From Pelecanus crispus (lineage: Eukaryota; Chordata; Aves; Pelecaniformes; Pelecanidae), in assembly GCF_030463565.1 (NCBI RefSeq), contig NC_134656.1:811001-875000 (forward strand): 64,000 nucleotides of DNA, written 5' to 3'. The translations under genes were made by a program, and so were the position numbers. A model generated the notes under the pieces. That model was not told where the DNA came from. It saw only the letters and a list, made by a program, of their open reading frames with translations, and did not search any database. Positions within the stretch are counted from its first letter, which is position 1; every line of letters begins with the position of its first letter. Shown here in pieces: positions 44,925 to 58,690 of the stretch.

Positions 44925-47317
44925 CTCCAGAAGACTGCCCTGCTAGCACTGGAGACATCAGAGTGAAAAGTGGGGGAAAGCCTCTAAGAAGGGATCCTAG
45001 CGTCTTTACAGGGAAAGAGATTAAGCGAGAAATCCCTCCTCTACTCTTTACCGAGCTCAAATAAGACTCTGCTCGAGCCTGGGGCAGCAGGACCTTGTTC
45101 ATGTGCACACACTGGACAGGCTTCAAGCGTGGGTCAATAAAAGCCCTTGCCTTGTCCTTCGTGGCTTGCCCCACGTACTCTATGTGTTCGCACAAAAGAA
45201 AGCCAAACTGCTTTTCCCCTGAGCTGATGTTTAAGCGGTCGTTATTCCTGTATCCCTTAGATGAAAAGTTACATGTGTTTTGGTAAGGGTCTTTGCCAAG
45301 GGAAGCATCTGAGGATTATTCTTGCTCTTTCTAACTTCCAAAAGCAACAAACTAAAGCTCAAGTGATAAAAACAAGCTGACTATAAAGTTATAAATAATT
45401 ATTAGTAACACAAATTTAATTATGAAATGACAGACATAGGCAGATGAGTAGGAGCTCGGTGCACAGCAAAATCTCAACCTAAAGCAGCCAAGCCCTAGGC
45501 ACACGCTGCGCGTCCTTCCAGAGCTACGAGGCGACAACGCCGCTACCCCGCGCGTCTCCCTGCCACCGCGCAGCCTGGGCCAGCCGAGGCGCTGGGGCAC
45601 AGGCAGTGTTACCCGTATCAGCTGCAGCCAGCCGGGAAGGGCTCGCGGGTCCCCTCGGGCTCTTCTGGAAGTCGTCGAGGCTCTGCGTCGTCCTCCCTTT
45701 TTTTCCCGCAACTGGGATGGAAGCGGGTGCCCTTATATAAAAACTGCAGCCAACCAGACACGCCTCTTCCTCACAACCTCCGCGTCTCATGAGCAGGCAT
45801 CTCTCTATACCCTTGCTCATTGCAAGCAACACCCAGCTGCCACCTCTCCTGATTTATACGAGGTAACGTCACCGCTGACTTGACCGGTTGCCGTTTCCCT
45901 TTGTGGCCTGGATGACTCGGGTGCCACTTTTTCCCCCCCCCGGTCTGTTTTAAAAAGTATGCCCTGTAACGGTGGCCCCAGTGGGGATCCCTATGCTTTG
46001 AGGAAACCAGCTTTTTAGGACATCACGAGAATTACTGAAGCACCTAAATCTGACAGGAGGCTGGTGGGGCTGCCTGTACGGGAAGGCAGCGCATGGAGCA
46101 CATGGGCACAGACTCAAGGAGGTTTAGAGTAGGAAGCGATTACTTTTCCCAATCCCCGAGGAGTTGTGAGACTTCTAAAGCTCATTCCTGTTTCAAGCGC
46201 GACACGGGAAAAAGATTTTCTTGACAAAAAGCAACATGGAGAGGTTGCAGAAACCTGATAAATGTTGGCTTTGTTAAGACCAAGCTTCAAATTGATTTCA
46301 GTTGATCTGTAAAGGGTGTCATAAATTGACTGTAAAAAATGAAGTTGTAATGAAATGTATAAAGCCAACAATAAATATAATTTTGAATAAGCAACGCTTA
46401 TGCTAGTTGAATGAGCCGAGGGCAGCAGAAATGTGTATTTCAAAGGAAAATCTCATTCCTCAGGGATGAAAATCTCATCCCTCAGTGGATGCCTTGGCTG
46501 GGCTTCACGGAAGTTTCCATTGTGCAGGGCCCCAGGAAGATCTTATCTGGGGACTTTGTTCGGGTCTGGTCACCCATGTTCAGCGGGGACGGACCCAGAT
46601 GGAAACCGGGCAGCAAAGGGCTGCCAAGACGAGTGGGAAACCGGAGAGGGGCCAGCGTGCTTGGCCTCGCAGAACAAAGATGAGCAGAGATACGATCATT
46701 CTCCACAAACACAGGAGAGGGGTAAATACCGGGGAGGGAGAGGAGAGGAGAGCTGCTCGGGCTCAGGGACAATGTTGGCACAGGAACAAACACAAGCCAA
46801 TACGTTCAGGTTGAAGTTAGGAGAAAGCTGCTACCACCACAGCGAGTTTTGGGCTAGCTTTCCCATGGAATACAGAAGGCAACAAAAATAGTCTTAGGAT
46901 GTTCTTCAATACCGCGCAAGGTGTTTTCTTCCAGCAACAGAGAAGTGCTCTCACCGAGCCGGAAGGTCCTTGAGCACGTGCTTCCGAGGGCTCGGACTCA
47001 ACAAAGCAACCCCATCGCAGAAATGCTGTATGAGCTCTTGTTTTATTTAAACACACACTTGATCTGGACTGCATTTGGTGAGCTGATGACAGTCCAGTCC
47101 CAAAACCAGGGAATGCAGCTAGCCCCGCCGAGAAGGCTGGAGCAGCAGAGCGAAGTCAAAAACCATCTCCCCCGAAGATGCAGCCCAGCTGCCTGCTGAG
47201 ATGATTTACACTTACCGTTTTTATTGCTGACTCTGCTGCTTGCCCTAATGTGCTTTTACTGCCTGGGACAACCTACCCGTGTTTCTCCTTTTTTGTTCCC
47301 TTTCAAAGAGTCTGCAG
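44925..47317. other. Upstream flank of the BPIFB4-like gene: no gene recognised
   Basis: This should contain the promoter and any 5' UTR exon of the minus-strand gene. A TATATAA element at about 45732-45740 can be read on both strands. On the plus strand it precedes an ATG at 45789 and a donor-like AG|GTAACG, but no protein family is recognisable. Confidence 0.4.
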
Positions 47318-47687
47318 AAAAGGAGGCTGAGGGGAGACCTTATCGCGCTCTACAGCTGCCCGAAAGGAGGCTGTAGTGAGGTGGAGGTCGGTCTCTTTTC
47401 CCAGGTAACCAGCAATAGGATGAGAGGAAATGGCCTCAAGTTGCACCAGGGGAGGTTTAGATTGGATATTAGGGAAAATTTCTTCACCAAAAGGGTTGTC
47501 AAGCCCTGGAACAGGCTGCCCAGGGAAGTGGTCGAGTCCCCATCCCCGGAGGGATTTAAAAGACATGCAGACGTGGCGCTTAGGAACACGGTTTAGTGGT
47601 GGACTTGGCAGAGCTGGGTTTGCGGTTTGACTCGATGGTCTTAAAGGTCCTTTTCAATCTAAATGATTCCATGGTTCTATGATCCAA
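47318..47687 (+). mobile_element. CR1 LINE 3' fragment
   Basis: Plus-oriented end of CR1 ORF2 ([51 protein letters not shown] stop), followed by the 3' UTR and a GGTTCTATGATCC tail. It is 5'-truncated and somewhat diverged. Confidence 0.9.
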
Positions 47688-50600
47688 ATGCACGAGGGCG
47701 AGTGCTCATCATGAACGGCCACAGCAAAGCGTTCAGGAGACTCTGCTCCAGCCTTGCGGACGTTACAGGGCTATCGCTGCTGCCAAAAGTCAGCTACTGA
47801 GCACGTACAAAAGTAGATTTCCAAACGGTTTCAGACATGCCACTGTGTGTGCAATGAACACCTGGGTCGTTGCATATGCACAACATGACCGCGCGCTCAA
47901 ATCGGGTAATCTCGCCGCTAAATGGCAAGAGGCAGACATCTGTGTTCGTACCTGACGCACGTATTGCACCACGAGCAGCAGCTGTAAGGAAAGCAGCACA
48001 TTTCATACACCGCTGTAGCTATTCCTTCTGGCTGTGCGAGTTTTTCTTATTCAGTCATATCCTTTGCCTCCCTCTCACGCACCTATATTTCATTCTCTCC
48101 TTGCAGCAGTGATTTAGATATCACTTACCAGGAGGCTGAATTCAGTTCCGCAGTGACAAGGGAATATATATTAAAATGAAGCATTGCAAGAAATGCTAGA
48201 AGAGATTATCACAACACAAATGCCAGAAAGTGGAAGGGCTTATGGGAAGACTAACACCTGCAAAGATGCTCCAGAGCAGCCTTTGGCACTCTGAGCTGCC
48301 CTGAGCTTGCGGCTCAGAAAGACAGCAGTGTAAAGAGCAACTGGAACTTTAGAAGAGTAATATTAAAGTAAATGAATATTATAATTTATTAAATATTATT
48401 AAATTCACTGATATTTTTTTCTCTAATGTTCAGAACCATAGAAGCCTAGGGAAAACTTAGGACAATTGCATACCTCTCAAACTAAAATGCTGAACAACAT
48501 GAAAGAAAAAAAAAAACAAAAACAAACCCAAATTTTTCCACCACAGTTTGAAGAACACCACCACGTTGTTATGACAAATGGCAGGTTTGAGACATTCCAG
48601 AGGTTTGCAGGCTACAGGAATACAAAAAATCTTCATTGTTATGTGGCAAATTTTGAAAAAGGAAAAAAAAAGAAAAAAAAAAGAGAGAGAAGAGTAACCT
48701 CAGCTTGTAAAACTTCTTTAATAGACAAATAGTAACTCCTTACTAAGAATACACATAAACTGAATCCTCTCTCTCGAGGTGAAAAGCCTAAATGTGGCAG
48801 CATGAATCTCACCCTGTGATGGAGCTGCCTTGTACAAATATTCAGGCTGTTCTCTTGCAGGGACGCTTCCTAGGTGTAAGTGACTGCTTCTAAATGGCTG
48901 CTGCAAACACTAATGAAACTGCTCGGTTCAGATATCGATGGGAAGTAGCTTCCCCGATGGCAAAAAAAAAAAGCAGCCAGCTCAAGAGAAAGGAGACGGC
49001 ACTCAGGTAGGAAAATGACACAGCAAACCTCAAACTAAATTAGGCTGCTAGAACAAAAACTGGAAAAGGAAGGGGGGGAAAATGAAATGAGTTTTAAACA
49101 CTGACTGCACCTGGGCTGTGAACTTTCAGCCTGGTTTCTGAATAGCTGACGTTCAGCTTTAGGAAGTGTTTTCCCCAGCTGGCACTTTACTGGGGAATAC
49201 GGCGACGAGGGCAATGTCGGCTCTGCGCTGCGGGCTGACGCTTCGGCAGCGCGCCGGTCAGCGGCAATCCAGTCCAGAGACTGGAAAACAAGCGCAGGGA
49301 GAAGCGCCATTAGATGCTGTATTCATTCTGCCTCCTTGCACGCAGCCTTGCTCGGGGGAGGGTTTTTTCCCCTCCTGTTTGTGAAAATGCTCAGGGAAGT
49401 GGAAGGAGGGAACGTCTCCCTGCGCTCCCCAGCCCCGCGTAACGCGCCGAGTTAGCTACCCAGAGACGCCGCGCTAGGGAAGCTTCTGCGTAAAGTTACC
49501 TGTGCTCTACTTTGGCTTGGGATGGATGAATCCTCCCGGAGCCAGGCTCAAAAGCTAATTTCTAGCAACAAGATTCGTCAAAACGTGAACTAAAATCTCC
49601 TAGAAAGGAGCTGGAGGGTTTTAGTAAGAGCTGAAGGAACCAAACCCTCCTCAGGTTTTGGGACTGGACGCCAGCCCAGGATTGTCAGAAACCCACAATC
49701 CCCACAGCCACATTTACGGTTGATTTAGCAGCTTCCATTGTCAGCAGTCCACAGGGGCAGAGCAGCTTAATTAATACCAATCACTCTTTATAACAACAGC
49801 GAGCCTTGCCAAATCGATCCCAGGCTTGCATTGACCCAGGACTCCTGCTCAGCGCACGCACCGGGCACTCGCGGCACGTTGTGCGTGGGCAGACGTCAAA
49901 AGCATCCTTTCCAGATTTACTTGTGTCTGATCGCTCACCCATGCAGTTTCCTACATAGGGAACTTGTGAAACAGAAACGTAATCTCGGGGAAGGGCCGAC
50001 ACAGGGAGCACAGGCAGGAAAAACAGGGAGAAGAACATGAGACTCACGGGCAGCAGCTCTAAGGAGCTGCCTGTCAAAGGGAGCGAGAAGAGCAGCATTG
50101 ATTTCTGGAGGCATCCGCAATGCCGAGCATAAACAGCAAGGCAGAGTAAAATCGCTGCCATGAGATAACAACAAATCAATGTCTCCAGGATTTTTATAGA
50201 CAGGAAACTTTCTGCTTCCGAGATGTGAACTGAAGTAGAATAAGCGTTATGTTATCAGCCAGAAAAAAAGGGACAAACTTCATCGGCCAGATGCAACGTG
50301 ACGTGTCGCAGTGCAAAAACGGAGGCGTCTTTGCAGACACGTCTTCAGGCCTTACCAAGGCTGGAAGCCCTGCAAATCCTTCGGGCAGGCGCTGGTTTCA
50401 CCGAGTTTTGGGGTATTTTGCCAGTGTCTGTCATCAGCCTGCAGAGACCGAGTTGAAGTGGAAGCGCTGCCCTGAGCATCTTCCTGGGCGGACACCTCGC
50501 ACCTTGACCTTTTCAGGTCTGGCACGTTCCAGGCTTCCCCAGCGCATCCTTTTCCACCTGGCCCCGCACAAGGCAAGCTTGGCCACTTGCCGCCAATCAC

Positions 50601-52199
50601 CTGATGTTCACAGGCGCGGTCAGGTCAGCAGAAGAGGCTGTGACCTTCCCGCGGGACTGCCAGGAGCGCCCAGCGAAGGCCACGGGGCACGCACAGGCTC
50701 ATTGCCCCACGCTTGGGGTTGGGGCCAGAACCACCCCCGTGTGTCTGCAGGCAGCCGCTCCGCACTGGCATCCCCGCACGTGCACGGCCCGGCGCCCGCC
50801 CAGCAGGGACGTGGCAGCGTGGATTGCTCACTGATGCAACGTGCACCTTAAAGTCAAATCCAGTCCTATATTTTAAACAAATGAATCCCTTCCCTGCCTT
50901 CTTCCCATCACTTCCAATCACTTGCGCTGTGAGCACTGCGAACGCCTCAATTCCTCTGCACTCTCCATTCTTCCAATTTATTTTTTGCCTTCCTTCCAGC
51001 CTGGAAAATGGATTTCTGTCCGTTTCATCGTCTCAGAAAGCGTTGGCACCGTGGTGCCGACAGAGACTTTTTAAATAAAGACGGCTATTTCCATTTGACT
51101 GAAGGACAGCAACACAGACTCAAAGCCATGTTTCTGTCTTGCCTCAGGTTTGCGGAAGCTTCGCTTCACAAAAAGAAAAGTGATATTGAGTGAAATGGTC
51201 CTTGATCGTCTCTATTAATCCCTGGGAAGAATTAGCAGCAGCCTTATATTACACACATACATCTTCTGTAAGTAAAGATTTTAGGCTTTCTGTCTTATTC
51301 TCAGTTTTTAATAGAGGCTCGACATAGTCTCTTTGGACACATCATCAGCACAGGTGGCAGAATTAGTGCCGTGCTTTGTCCAGGCATTCCTCAGGGGATA
51401 AATTACAGCCTCTACAAGTAGTCAGGGGGTTGGAGTCAGCGTTATGTAAATAAATGCTTATTTCTAGGAAGATACCAACTCCTCTAAAGAAACTGCAGCT
51501 GAAACAAAACAGCGAGTTCATATTAAAGAAACCTCGCTAATGAGTTAATTAACCTGACGAGCAGGACTGAGGTCTAACTCACCCATACGCTATTTCCCTT
51601 CCATGGTCAGCCCAGTGCCGGTTGCTACGTGGACCCTGCCCCTCTTTCGAGGCAGAAGCCTCAAAACACCAGTGCGACACTGAAAGGAGACAAAGAGGCA
51701 TTAGAGGAGACAAAACCCGGAGCAGGCTGGAGAGGCTGAAGAATACGGGCACGCTGGCAGGGCGGGCAGCTGCCGTGCCGCGGACCCTGTGCGGCTCAGC
51801 ACCCCAATTCACGCTACAGCTGGTGCAGGTAATTCTGAGTACCCGCGCCCTGTCCAGCTCCTACGCGCTGGGAAGATGTTGCAGATCTCGTACGCGTCGT
51901 CCCTCGGTTCCCTTGCTTCCAAACGGAAGAGCAATTCCCATGCAAAAAAAAGGTGCGAGGACCTCAGCTCTCAGAGAAGGAAACAAGTGAACGGGAGCAA
52001 GAAACAGCCACGATTCCTGACGCCACGATGCAGGCAGCGCTGGGAGCCTGGAGCTAGCCACGGGAGCCTGAAGCTAGCCCCGGGAGCCTGGAGCTAGCCC
52101 AGGATCGGGGCCCACGCTGCCCAGACGTTGTGCCGACACGGAAGCAAGCTGCCCTCGCACCAGAGAGGCCTCCCCAGAGGCTGGTGAAACACACCCACG
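47688..52199. other. Intergenic: no gene recognised with confidence
   Basis: Mostly AT-rich unique sequence. A minus-strand ATG at 50161 opens 126 codons with a hydrophobic start (MAAILLCLAVYARHCGCLQK) about 30 bases after a TATAAAAA at 50198-50191. I know no homologue and do not call it as a gene. The GC-rich 50.4-50.8 kb part has overlapping frames on both strands. Confidence 0.4.
52031..52100. repeat. Tandem repeat, about 22 bp x 3
   Basis: GGGAGCCTGGAGCTAGCC-type units occur three times with few differences, just left of the CpG island. Confidence 0.85.
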
Positions 52200-52470
52200 C
52201 ACCGCGCAAGGGAGAAGCCCCCGGGGATGCGCAGGGAGCAGGAAAATGGCCCGAGGCGGCCGGAGCAGCCGGGGCCGGCACCGCGGGGCGAGGCTCGAAC
52301 CGGCGGCCCCGGGGGCAGCGGGCGGCTCCGCGGGCGGCTCCGCGCCGGCCCGGGGCGCTGCGGGGCGCGGCGCAGCTTGGGTTGTACCGCCCCCTGCTGG
52401 CGGCGACGCACCCTGCAGCCGCGGGCGGCTCCGCGGGGCTGGGACCCCCCGTAACCTCGTGATGTTACGC
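52200..52470. promoter_or_regulatory. CpG island
   Basis: About 270 bases of very high G+C with dense CpG, including repeated GCGGGCGGCTCCGCG blocks. No convincing first exon is visible on either strand. Given the CTCF core within it, an insulator role is as likely as a promoter. Confidence 0.6.
52387..52400 (-). promoter_or_regulatory. CTCF-binding core motif
   Basis: The minus strand reads CCAGCAGGGGGCGG, which fits the vertebrate CTCF core CCASYAGRKGGCRS at every position. It sits inside the CpG island, between the BPI-fold cluster and the gene at the right edge. A domain-boundary role is inferred. Confidence 0.6.
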
Positions 52471-55400
52471 ACCCAAAAATGCCGCGCCTCGTGATGCACC
52501 ACCCAAAAAACCAGAAAGGGGGTGCGGGGTCCGTGCAGAGCAGCGGCAGCAGGGTCTGCCGAAGGCCGATGGCGTTCCACGCACGGCTGAAGCGCTGGTG
52601 TTTACTGGAGCGGGAACTGAATGCGAAAGGGTTGGGGGCGTCACGCAGAAAATTATTTCAAAGACACGCACGGGACAACGCTCTCCTAAAACAGCTCACA
52701 GTAGAGCCAGATTGATTCCTGTGCACAAAAATGCAATATAGACAAAAAAGAGAGATCGCTTAATTCCCCTTTAACTCTGGAAAACAATTTGACGCAGTAT
52801 CTGACACATTGCAAAGAACTCGGTATCAACCTTGAGAACAAATATAGCGCGGTGGAGCGAGCCACGCACCAGGCCCTAGTATTTCACACTAGAGAGCGAA
52901 GTTAAGGGGGGGGGGGGGGGGGGGGGAAATTGGTTCGAGGCCAATTTCACTCACACAGTAAAAACAAGACTTTGTTAATGTTGGAACAGCCCAGATTGAT
53001 CCATTAACAACAGCCACTAACAAGCTCTGCAGGCAGAGCTCCTCACGTACACAACAGCAACACTCACCTACACCGGCACGCCACGGGAACCCCGGCACGC
53101 CACGGGAACCCCGCCATCTGCGCGCGAGCGGCCCCACGGCGCTGTGGGAAAGCGCACTACGTTACCCAGCTGCACGGCAGCAAAAAAGGTGCCACGGTTA
53201 AAAACTTGCTGCCGTCTAATTAAAACCCTAAATAAGGTTCCACAGTTGCTTTTAGCATCCTATCATTTAGCAAGAGAGACCCTTTGTAGACATTTGGGGG
53301 CACAGATGCTTGCAGCTGGAATTTGTGCGTGAAATTATCGAGTGCTCTGCCGAGACGTTTCAGCTGGATCACCGCAGATAACGAAATGGCTGAACCACAG
53401 CACACAGCCATTAATATTGTCTCCAAAATGAAGCACCGGATTCTTCAAGGCATTGCCAGGCTCTGGTAATTTCCAGCAGCCTCTCCTGACTGCAGATGCT
53501 CAGACCATAAATAATCACTACACATTTTTGCTGCCACTGATATTTTATTGCCTGAGGCAAGCACTCGCAGGTCTGCCTCCGAGATAAGGCCAGGCGAGCT
53601 TCAGAGAGTTTGGGTACTTTGAGTGGAATCTTCTCAACATCAAAGTCCCAGTAGGGTTTTTAGTGAGCCTTTAGAAACCAAGTTAAGGATTTTAATGTGC
53701 CATACACCAACTAGCATCAAAGCGACAGCCGTCTGCAGGGAACTGCTGTTTAACAAAGTCACCGATAGCATGGAAATAGAGCTGAACTAAACAGCTTTAT
53801 CACTAGTATTTTGAGAAACTTTTATGTACAGGCGATGAGCACTCTGGAGGCTTATTTGAAGCACAGAGTCTGAATAAAAAAAAAAAAGAAAGACTTCCCT
53901 ATTTGCCATATAAAATTACTCAGATGAAAATGAGGTCTCGAGATTCTTTGAGCTTGTGCCGCACAGCTCGGAATAAATATTCTCATTGAATTATGACACT
54001 TCGCAGCCCTCACACGCAGAATCAAGGTCATCTCTAGCAGTTAGCAAGCGAGCTCTGCTCCCTGATCTTTGCTATTTCAGCATACAATTCTTTTTGCTTT
54101 TTCCGCAGAAGTTATTGCTGAGCAGGGGCTATCTGGGCTGTCGGGAGAGGGACCGTGTTTAATGTGACGATAGGCATCCGTAATATTGCTGCACGGGAAA
54201 CACGGCCGTGCCGTTCAGACTCGGACCCCGATAAGCCCGGCAACTTGTAAATCATTTTCTCTGTTGTTCATTTCTTCCCAGGAACCACGAGCATCTCGTC
54301 ACTCGCATCGAATTCTCTGCATGCCTGCGCCACCGCGCCCTTCAGAACCGGCGGCGAAGAGGCTCGCGATCAAACACCCAGGACTTCAGGGTCACAGCGC
54401 TGCCTTCGCTAAATCACGCCAGCAGCGAGGGCAGCGCCTGTACCGCAGCTGCAACAAAGAGCATCTGTTTTGTCAGCCAAAATGCAATTCAGCACGGAGG
54501 AATCCAGGCGCTGCTGGTGCATTGTTAGCTTTATCGCTCTCAGCAACACAAGCTGCTTTTCTGGAAGCTGGAGCAACCATACATTTTCCGCCAGTTACCT
54601 CTATTTTATAGAGAATAATTAAGACAAGCAAGGGCAAAGAAACGCCGCTGTGGCGGAGTGGATACACAACTCCCTTCTGCAGCGCTGCGCGCCCTGATGA
54701 ATGTGAAATGCCTGCTGCCTGCGCAGGTGATGGGAGGTTTAAAGATACAACACGCAGAAAACACAAGCGCGGCACCTGCCTGTCTTGCCTGCGATACGGG
54801 AACGGCTTCAGAGCCACACGATTCTCCCGCTTGTTTTCGCCAAGCTGTTACGCGAGGAGGAGATGAGACATTTTGAGACTTAATTTTCTAAGGAGAAAAG
54901 CAGGATCCTTATTAGATAGAAGCCTGTTCCTTGCCAAAGAAAATGCGCACCCAGTTCTACATTGCAACACTGTCTTCCTACCCCTTCCTTTTTCTTTTTT
55001 TTCCTTTTTTTAAACTAACGGCCTCTAGCATCTTTTCAGACCAGCTGGCAACATGCCTACCGATGCCATGGCCCCACTGCTGAATATTATGCTGATGACA
55101 TTTGTGCAAGGCAGCGAGCCTAGACTGAAATGCTTTGGACAGCTTTTCGTAAACCTTTCTGCCTGGACAAAAGCAGCTTCTGCTCTAAGCCAAGAGCTGG
55201 GCAGAAGCAGGTTTCCCGGTTGCCACACAGCTGAAAAATCAAACAAATATGATTAAGTTAGTGCCAGCCCTGGGTGCCTCCACTAGCTATCAAGGCCACC
55301 TTCAGCTTTACCAACACGCAGTGACTTGTAAAGGGCTGAGCTGAAACAGTATTTCATGGCTTGAATTGTCCAAATCCCCAAGGAACAAGCGTCAGGACTT

Positions 55401-58400
55401 TCAATAGCTATAGTGTTAATAACAAAACAGGGACCTCTTCCAGTATCAGAGCACAAACAGTAGTTATTTCTCTTTCAAAGCTTTGATTCCTAAAACCTTT
55501 CTTACATTCAGCTTGACATCAAAACACCCATCTCATTCACTCAGACTGTCACAGGAGAATTGTGCGCTGCCATTAGAAATAGCCCTGAGGTGAATTAAGA
55601 ACAGCCTGTAATGATGTTCCACCACAGCGACTTTATTTCTACCAAACCAAATAAATGAGCAATATTTTATCTGATATGCCTTGGCTCAGCGGAGAGCGGC
55701 AGCTGCTCCCCATATGATTTATCGAATGGATGTTTTCTAAATAGCCGAAGTCGGGCTCTGCAGCGAGTCACAAAATCTCCTATTCATAACAGCCCGGCAC
55801 AGAGATAGGGAGAGAGAAATTCAGATTCTGGATAGTGGCAAGTTTGGGTATGCACCATTTTATCTGCAATTTTTTCGCCTATAAACAGGAGGCACATGCA
55901 AGAAGCTGTATAACAAAACCTATAAATATTGACGCTCAACAGCTGGCAGCAACAACGCGGGGCACAAGCAAGCCTCTTGTTGCATGAACGCAGCAGCAAT
56001 CCAGTCCCTTCCAGTCCAGCCAGAAGTCAAGGGAACAGCGGGCGTTCGAAGGCACACGGAGTGCCTCCAGGAGCCTGGTGGGCAGGGGGAGGAAAGGGTG
56101 GAGGGCGGCAAGGGACGAGGGACCTCGCTACGTTTTTGGAAGTGGTACGAGCAGCAGCTCCCAGCACTGCAGCCACGCTGGGTACGGTACCGTCGCACCG
56201 CCAGTACGCTGCATTGCTGCACCGGCTGTCCCAGAACAGCCAGCCTGGCACTGTGGTGAGATAGCTAGAGACAGAAGTAAAGAAAAAGAAAAAAAAAAAA
56301 ATCCCATAAGCGCAAGACCTCCAGCAAACAGGACTGTGGCATAAGCAGCTAAAGCAGGGATTTTTGGCTTTTGGAGAACTGGCGGGAGGAAATGTATTTT
56401 CACATTGGCGATTCAAACACGGGATATTCTGCCAAAGGACATCTCCGAAGCCAAGAAGTTAATTAGATTCAAAAGAGGTCTGGACATTTACCCAGACGCT
56501 GAGGACGCAGGGAAGCGTCGCAGTGACCGGTAACACATTTCAAGGATATTACACTTCGGAGGGCTCCAGCTCCTACTCCCGAGGCTCTCCGAGAGCAGGA
56601 CGAGGAGGGGAGGCAGGCGGGGGGGTTCACACGTGCTGCGGGGCCCGAAAGCCCTAGCTGTCAGCAAGAAGCGACGGTCCCGAATGCACAGGCACGATCC
56701 GTTCTGGGTGGTTTAATTATTTTAATGCCAGAGCAAAGGGAAGAGCCGACGAGGGCAGAGCGAAATCCTGACAAGGCAGCAAAGTGCCCGGCATAGCAGC
56801 GCTGGGATTCCTGCCCCGAGCTGTGAAAAATGCCCAAATATTTATAGCCCGAGGAATGCCGAGCGCCTGATTCCACACACTGGCTGAATGTTTGCTCCGG
56901 GAGTGGAAACGCCGTCCCCGAAGTGCCGGGGATAAGGGAGCGAGGGGCACGCCGGACTGCGCTGCAAGGACGCCGGCTCCAAGAATTACCGCCTGTGGAA
57001 CGGCTGCTCAAACACAGCCCGCTGCAGGACAGCTCCGACGGCGCGTTCTGTTGGCTCGTAGTTAAGCGTGTTAGCCCTGTCTCTAATGAAACACCAGTGG
57101 GGCCTTAAGGGAAAAATAGCTTGAAACGCTCACAAAATGCTCACAAAGGCTTGTCCCGATGCCAGTTCGAGTCCCTCTGTGCAGATGCCCAAACCAAAGG
57201 AACCTTTGATGCCAGCGGGGCACACACTCACCACAATATTCCACTCCATGGCTATTTAAAAAAAAAAAAAAAAAAAAAAAATTCCTCTGATACTTTGCCC
57301 TCAACTAATATGCACTTAAAGAAATAAAGCAACCACCTGGCCTTGCCATTGAAGAGTGGCACAAACATTTCCAGAAGCAGATTATTGACCAGAAGTACAG
57401 AAGCCAAGTTATAAATGGGTTAGTATTTCAATAAACAAAACAGTAAAGCTTTTCAAAACAGACCATACAAACCTCATTTTACCTGCCCTGCTACAAAAGT
57501 AGTCAAGTATCTGTTTATGAGATTATAACTACCTATTTTCTATGCCATTCACCAAAAAGAAGGAAGAGAATCAAGATAAAAAGAGGGCATATTTTAGCTG
57601 TAAAGGGTTTATTAATTCGATTTACATTTGAACCAATTATCCAGGCAAAGCTCAAACACTGCCAACGTGATTTAGGTGACTGAACACACATCCTAAACAG
57701 CCTAGCATCCACGTCATGCAATCCATATCTGCAATTTCTGGATAGCTTCGTGAGCAGGGAGAACATCCTGACTCACAGCGTGCCTTTCCTTCCGAGTGGC
57801 AGCGCGCTTTGCTGTAGCTCGGAACAGAGCCTCTGAAATCTCGCGTGCAAAGAAAAGCCGTAGTCTTCCATCCAGCCCAGCGGACTAGGGATAAACTCCG
57901 GAAGGCTGGGTCAAGCGCACCAGCTAGGAGCAGCGCTGAAGAGCCGCACCAGAGCGGGGCAGGGACCGCCCAGGCTGGGCTGGGATTTTGCCTTCCCACC
58001 GAGGAAGCCAGGAAGCCGTCCCTGCCGATCACCCCGGAGCGGGCGCAGGCGGGGAGAGCCCCTTGCCCGTGCTGTGCCCAGAGGAAAGGGCGAACACGGC
58101 CGCCTCTCGCGGTTTTGGCAAGGATGGATGCCAGCTACAGAGCCTTTGCCCACCACGCTCGGCAGCGGCAGGGACGCTGGTTGGAGGACTCGACGCCTTC
58201 CCCCTTGCTCACTGCCCATGCCAAGCTCCTCAGAGGCGGGCGACCAAACCTGCAGGCAGCAGCTTCGGATGCCTGAACTCCTCTTCGGCGGGAAAGTTGC
58301 AGACCAGCCTCTCGGAAGGACCTGCCCTGTGTTTGCAGAAAGTTGATCTCATCTACTTTTTGAAAGATGGGGTTTTGCAGCTATTCCCTGTCCACAGAAA

Positions 58401-58479
58401 AATAATAAAAAAAAAGAGGTGCGGAGGCCACCGCCAGCCCTGCAATACCGCCTGCTGCCCAGGCGGACCCCCCAGCGTG
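52471..58479. other. Intergenic: no gene recognised
   Basis: It holds a G21 run at 52906-52926, a 20-bp unit repeated twice near 53078-53112 (CCGGCACGCCACGGGAACC), and an A26-type run near 57257. The open frames are short, overlap on both strands and show no domain. Confidence 0.5.
52906..52926 (+). repeat. Poly-G run (G21)
   Basis: Twenty-one G in a row. It may form G-quadruplex structures, and its length is unreliable. Confidence 0.9.
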
Positions 58480-58690
58480 CTTTGACACGCGTTTGCTGGG
58501 CTTGGTCTCGCGCCCAGGAAGGGCTGAACGCAGCGCGCTCGCGGGGGCAAGCGTGCGGCTCCGCCGCGTGAAGGGCTGGGAGGGACCCCTCCTGCTACCC
58601 CGCGGTGCATCGGCGGCCCTCGCTGCTCCGCGCACGCTGGTTCTCGTGGTCCGCGCGCGAAGCGCGGCCGCTCGCTCCCTCCCCGGAGAA
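58480..58690. promoter_or_regulatory. CpG island
   Basis: Dense CpG (for example CGCGCGAAGCGCGGCCGC near 58656) in about 200 bases. I could not assign a transcript. It may be the promoter of a gene whose exons I do not recognise. Confidence 0.45.

Noticed and set aside
45730-45865. TATATAAAA with a short open frame and donor-like GTAACG on the plus strand
   Set aside because: The TATA-like element reads on both strands and the frame has no recognisable content.
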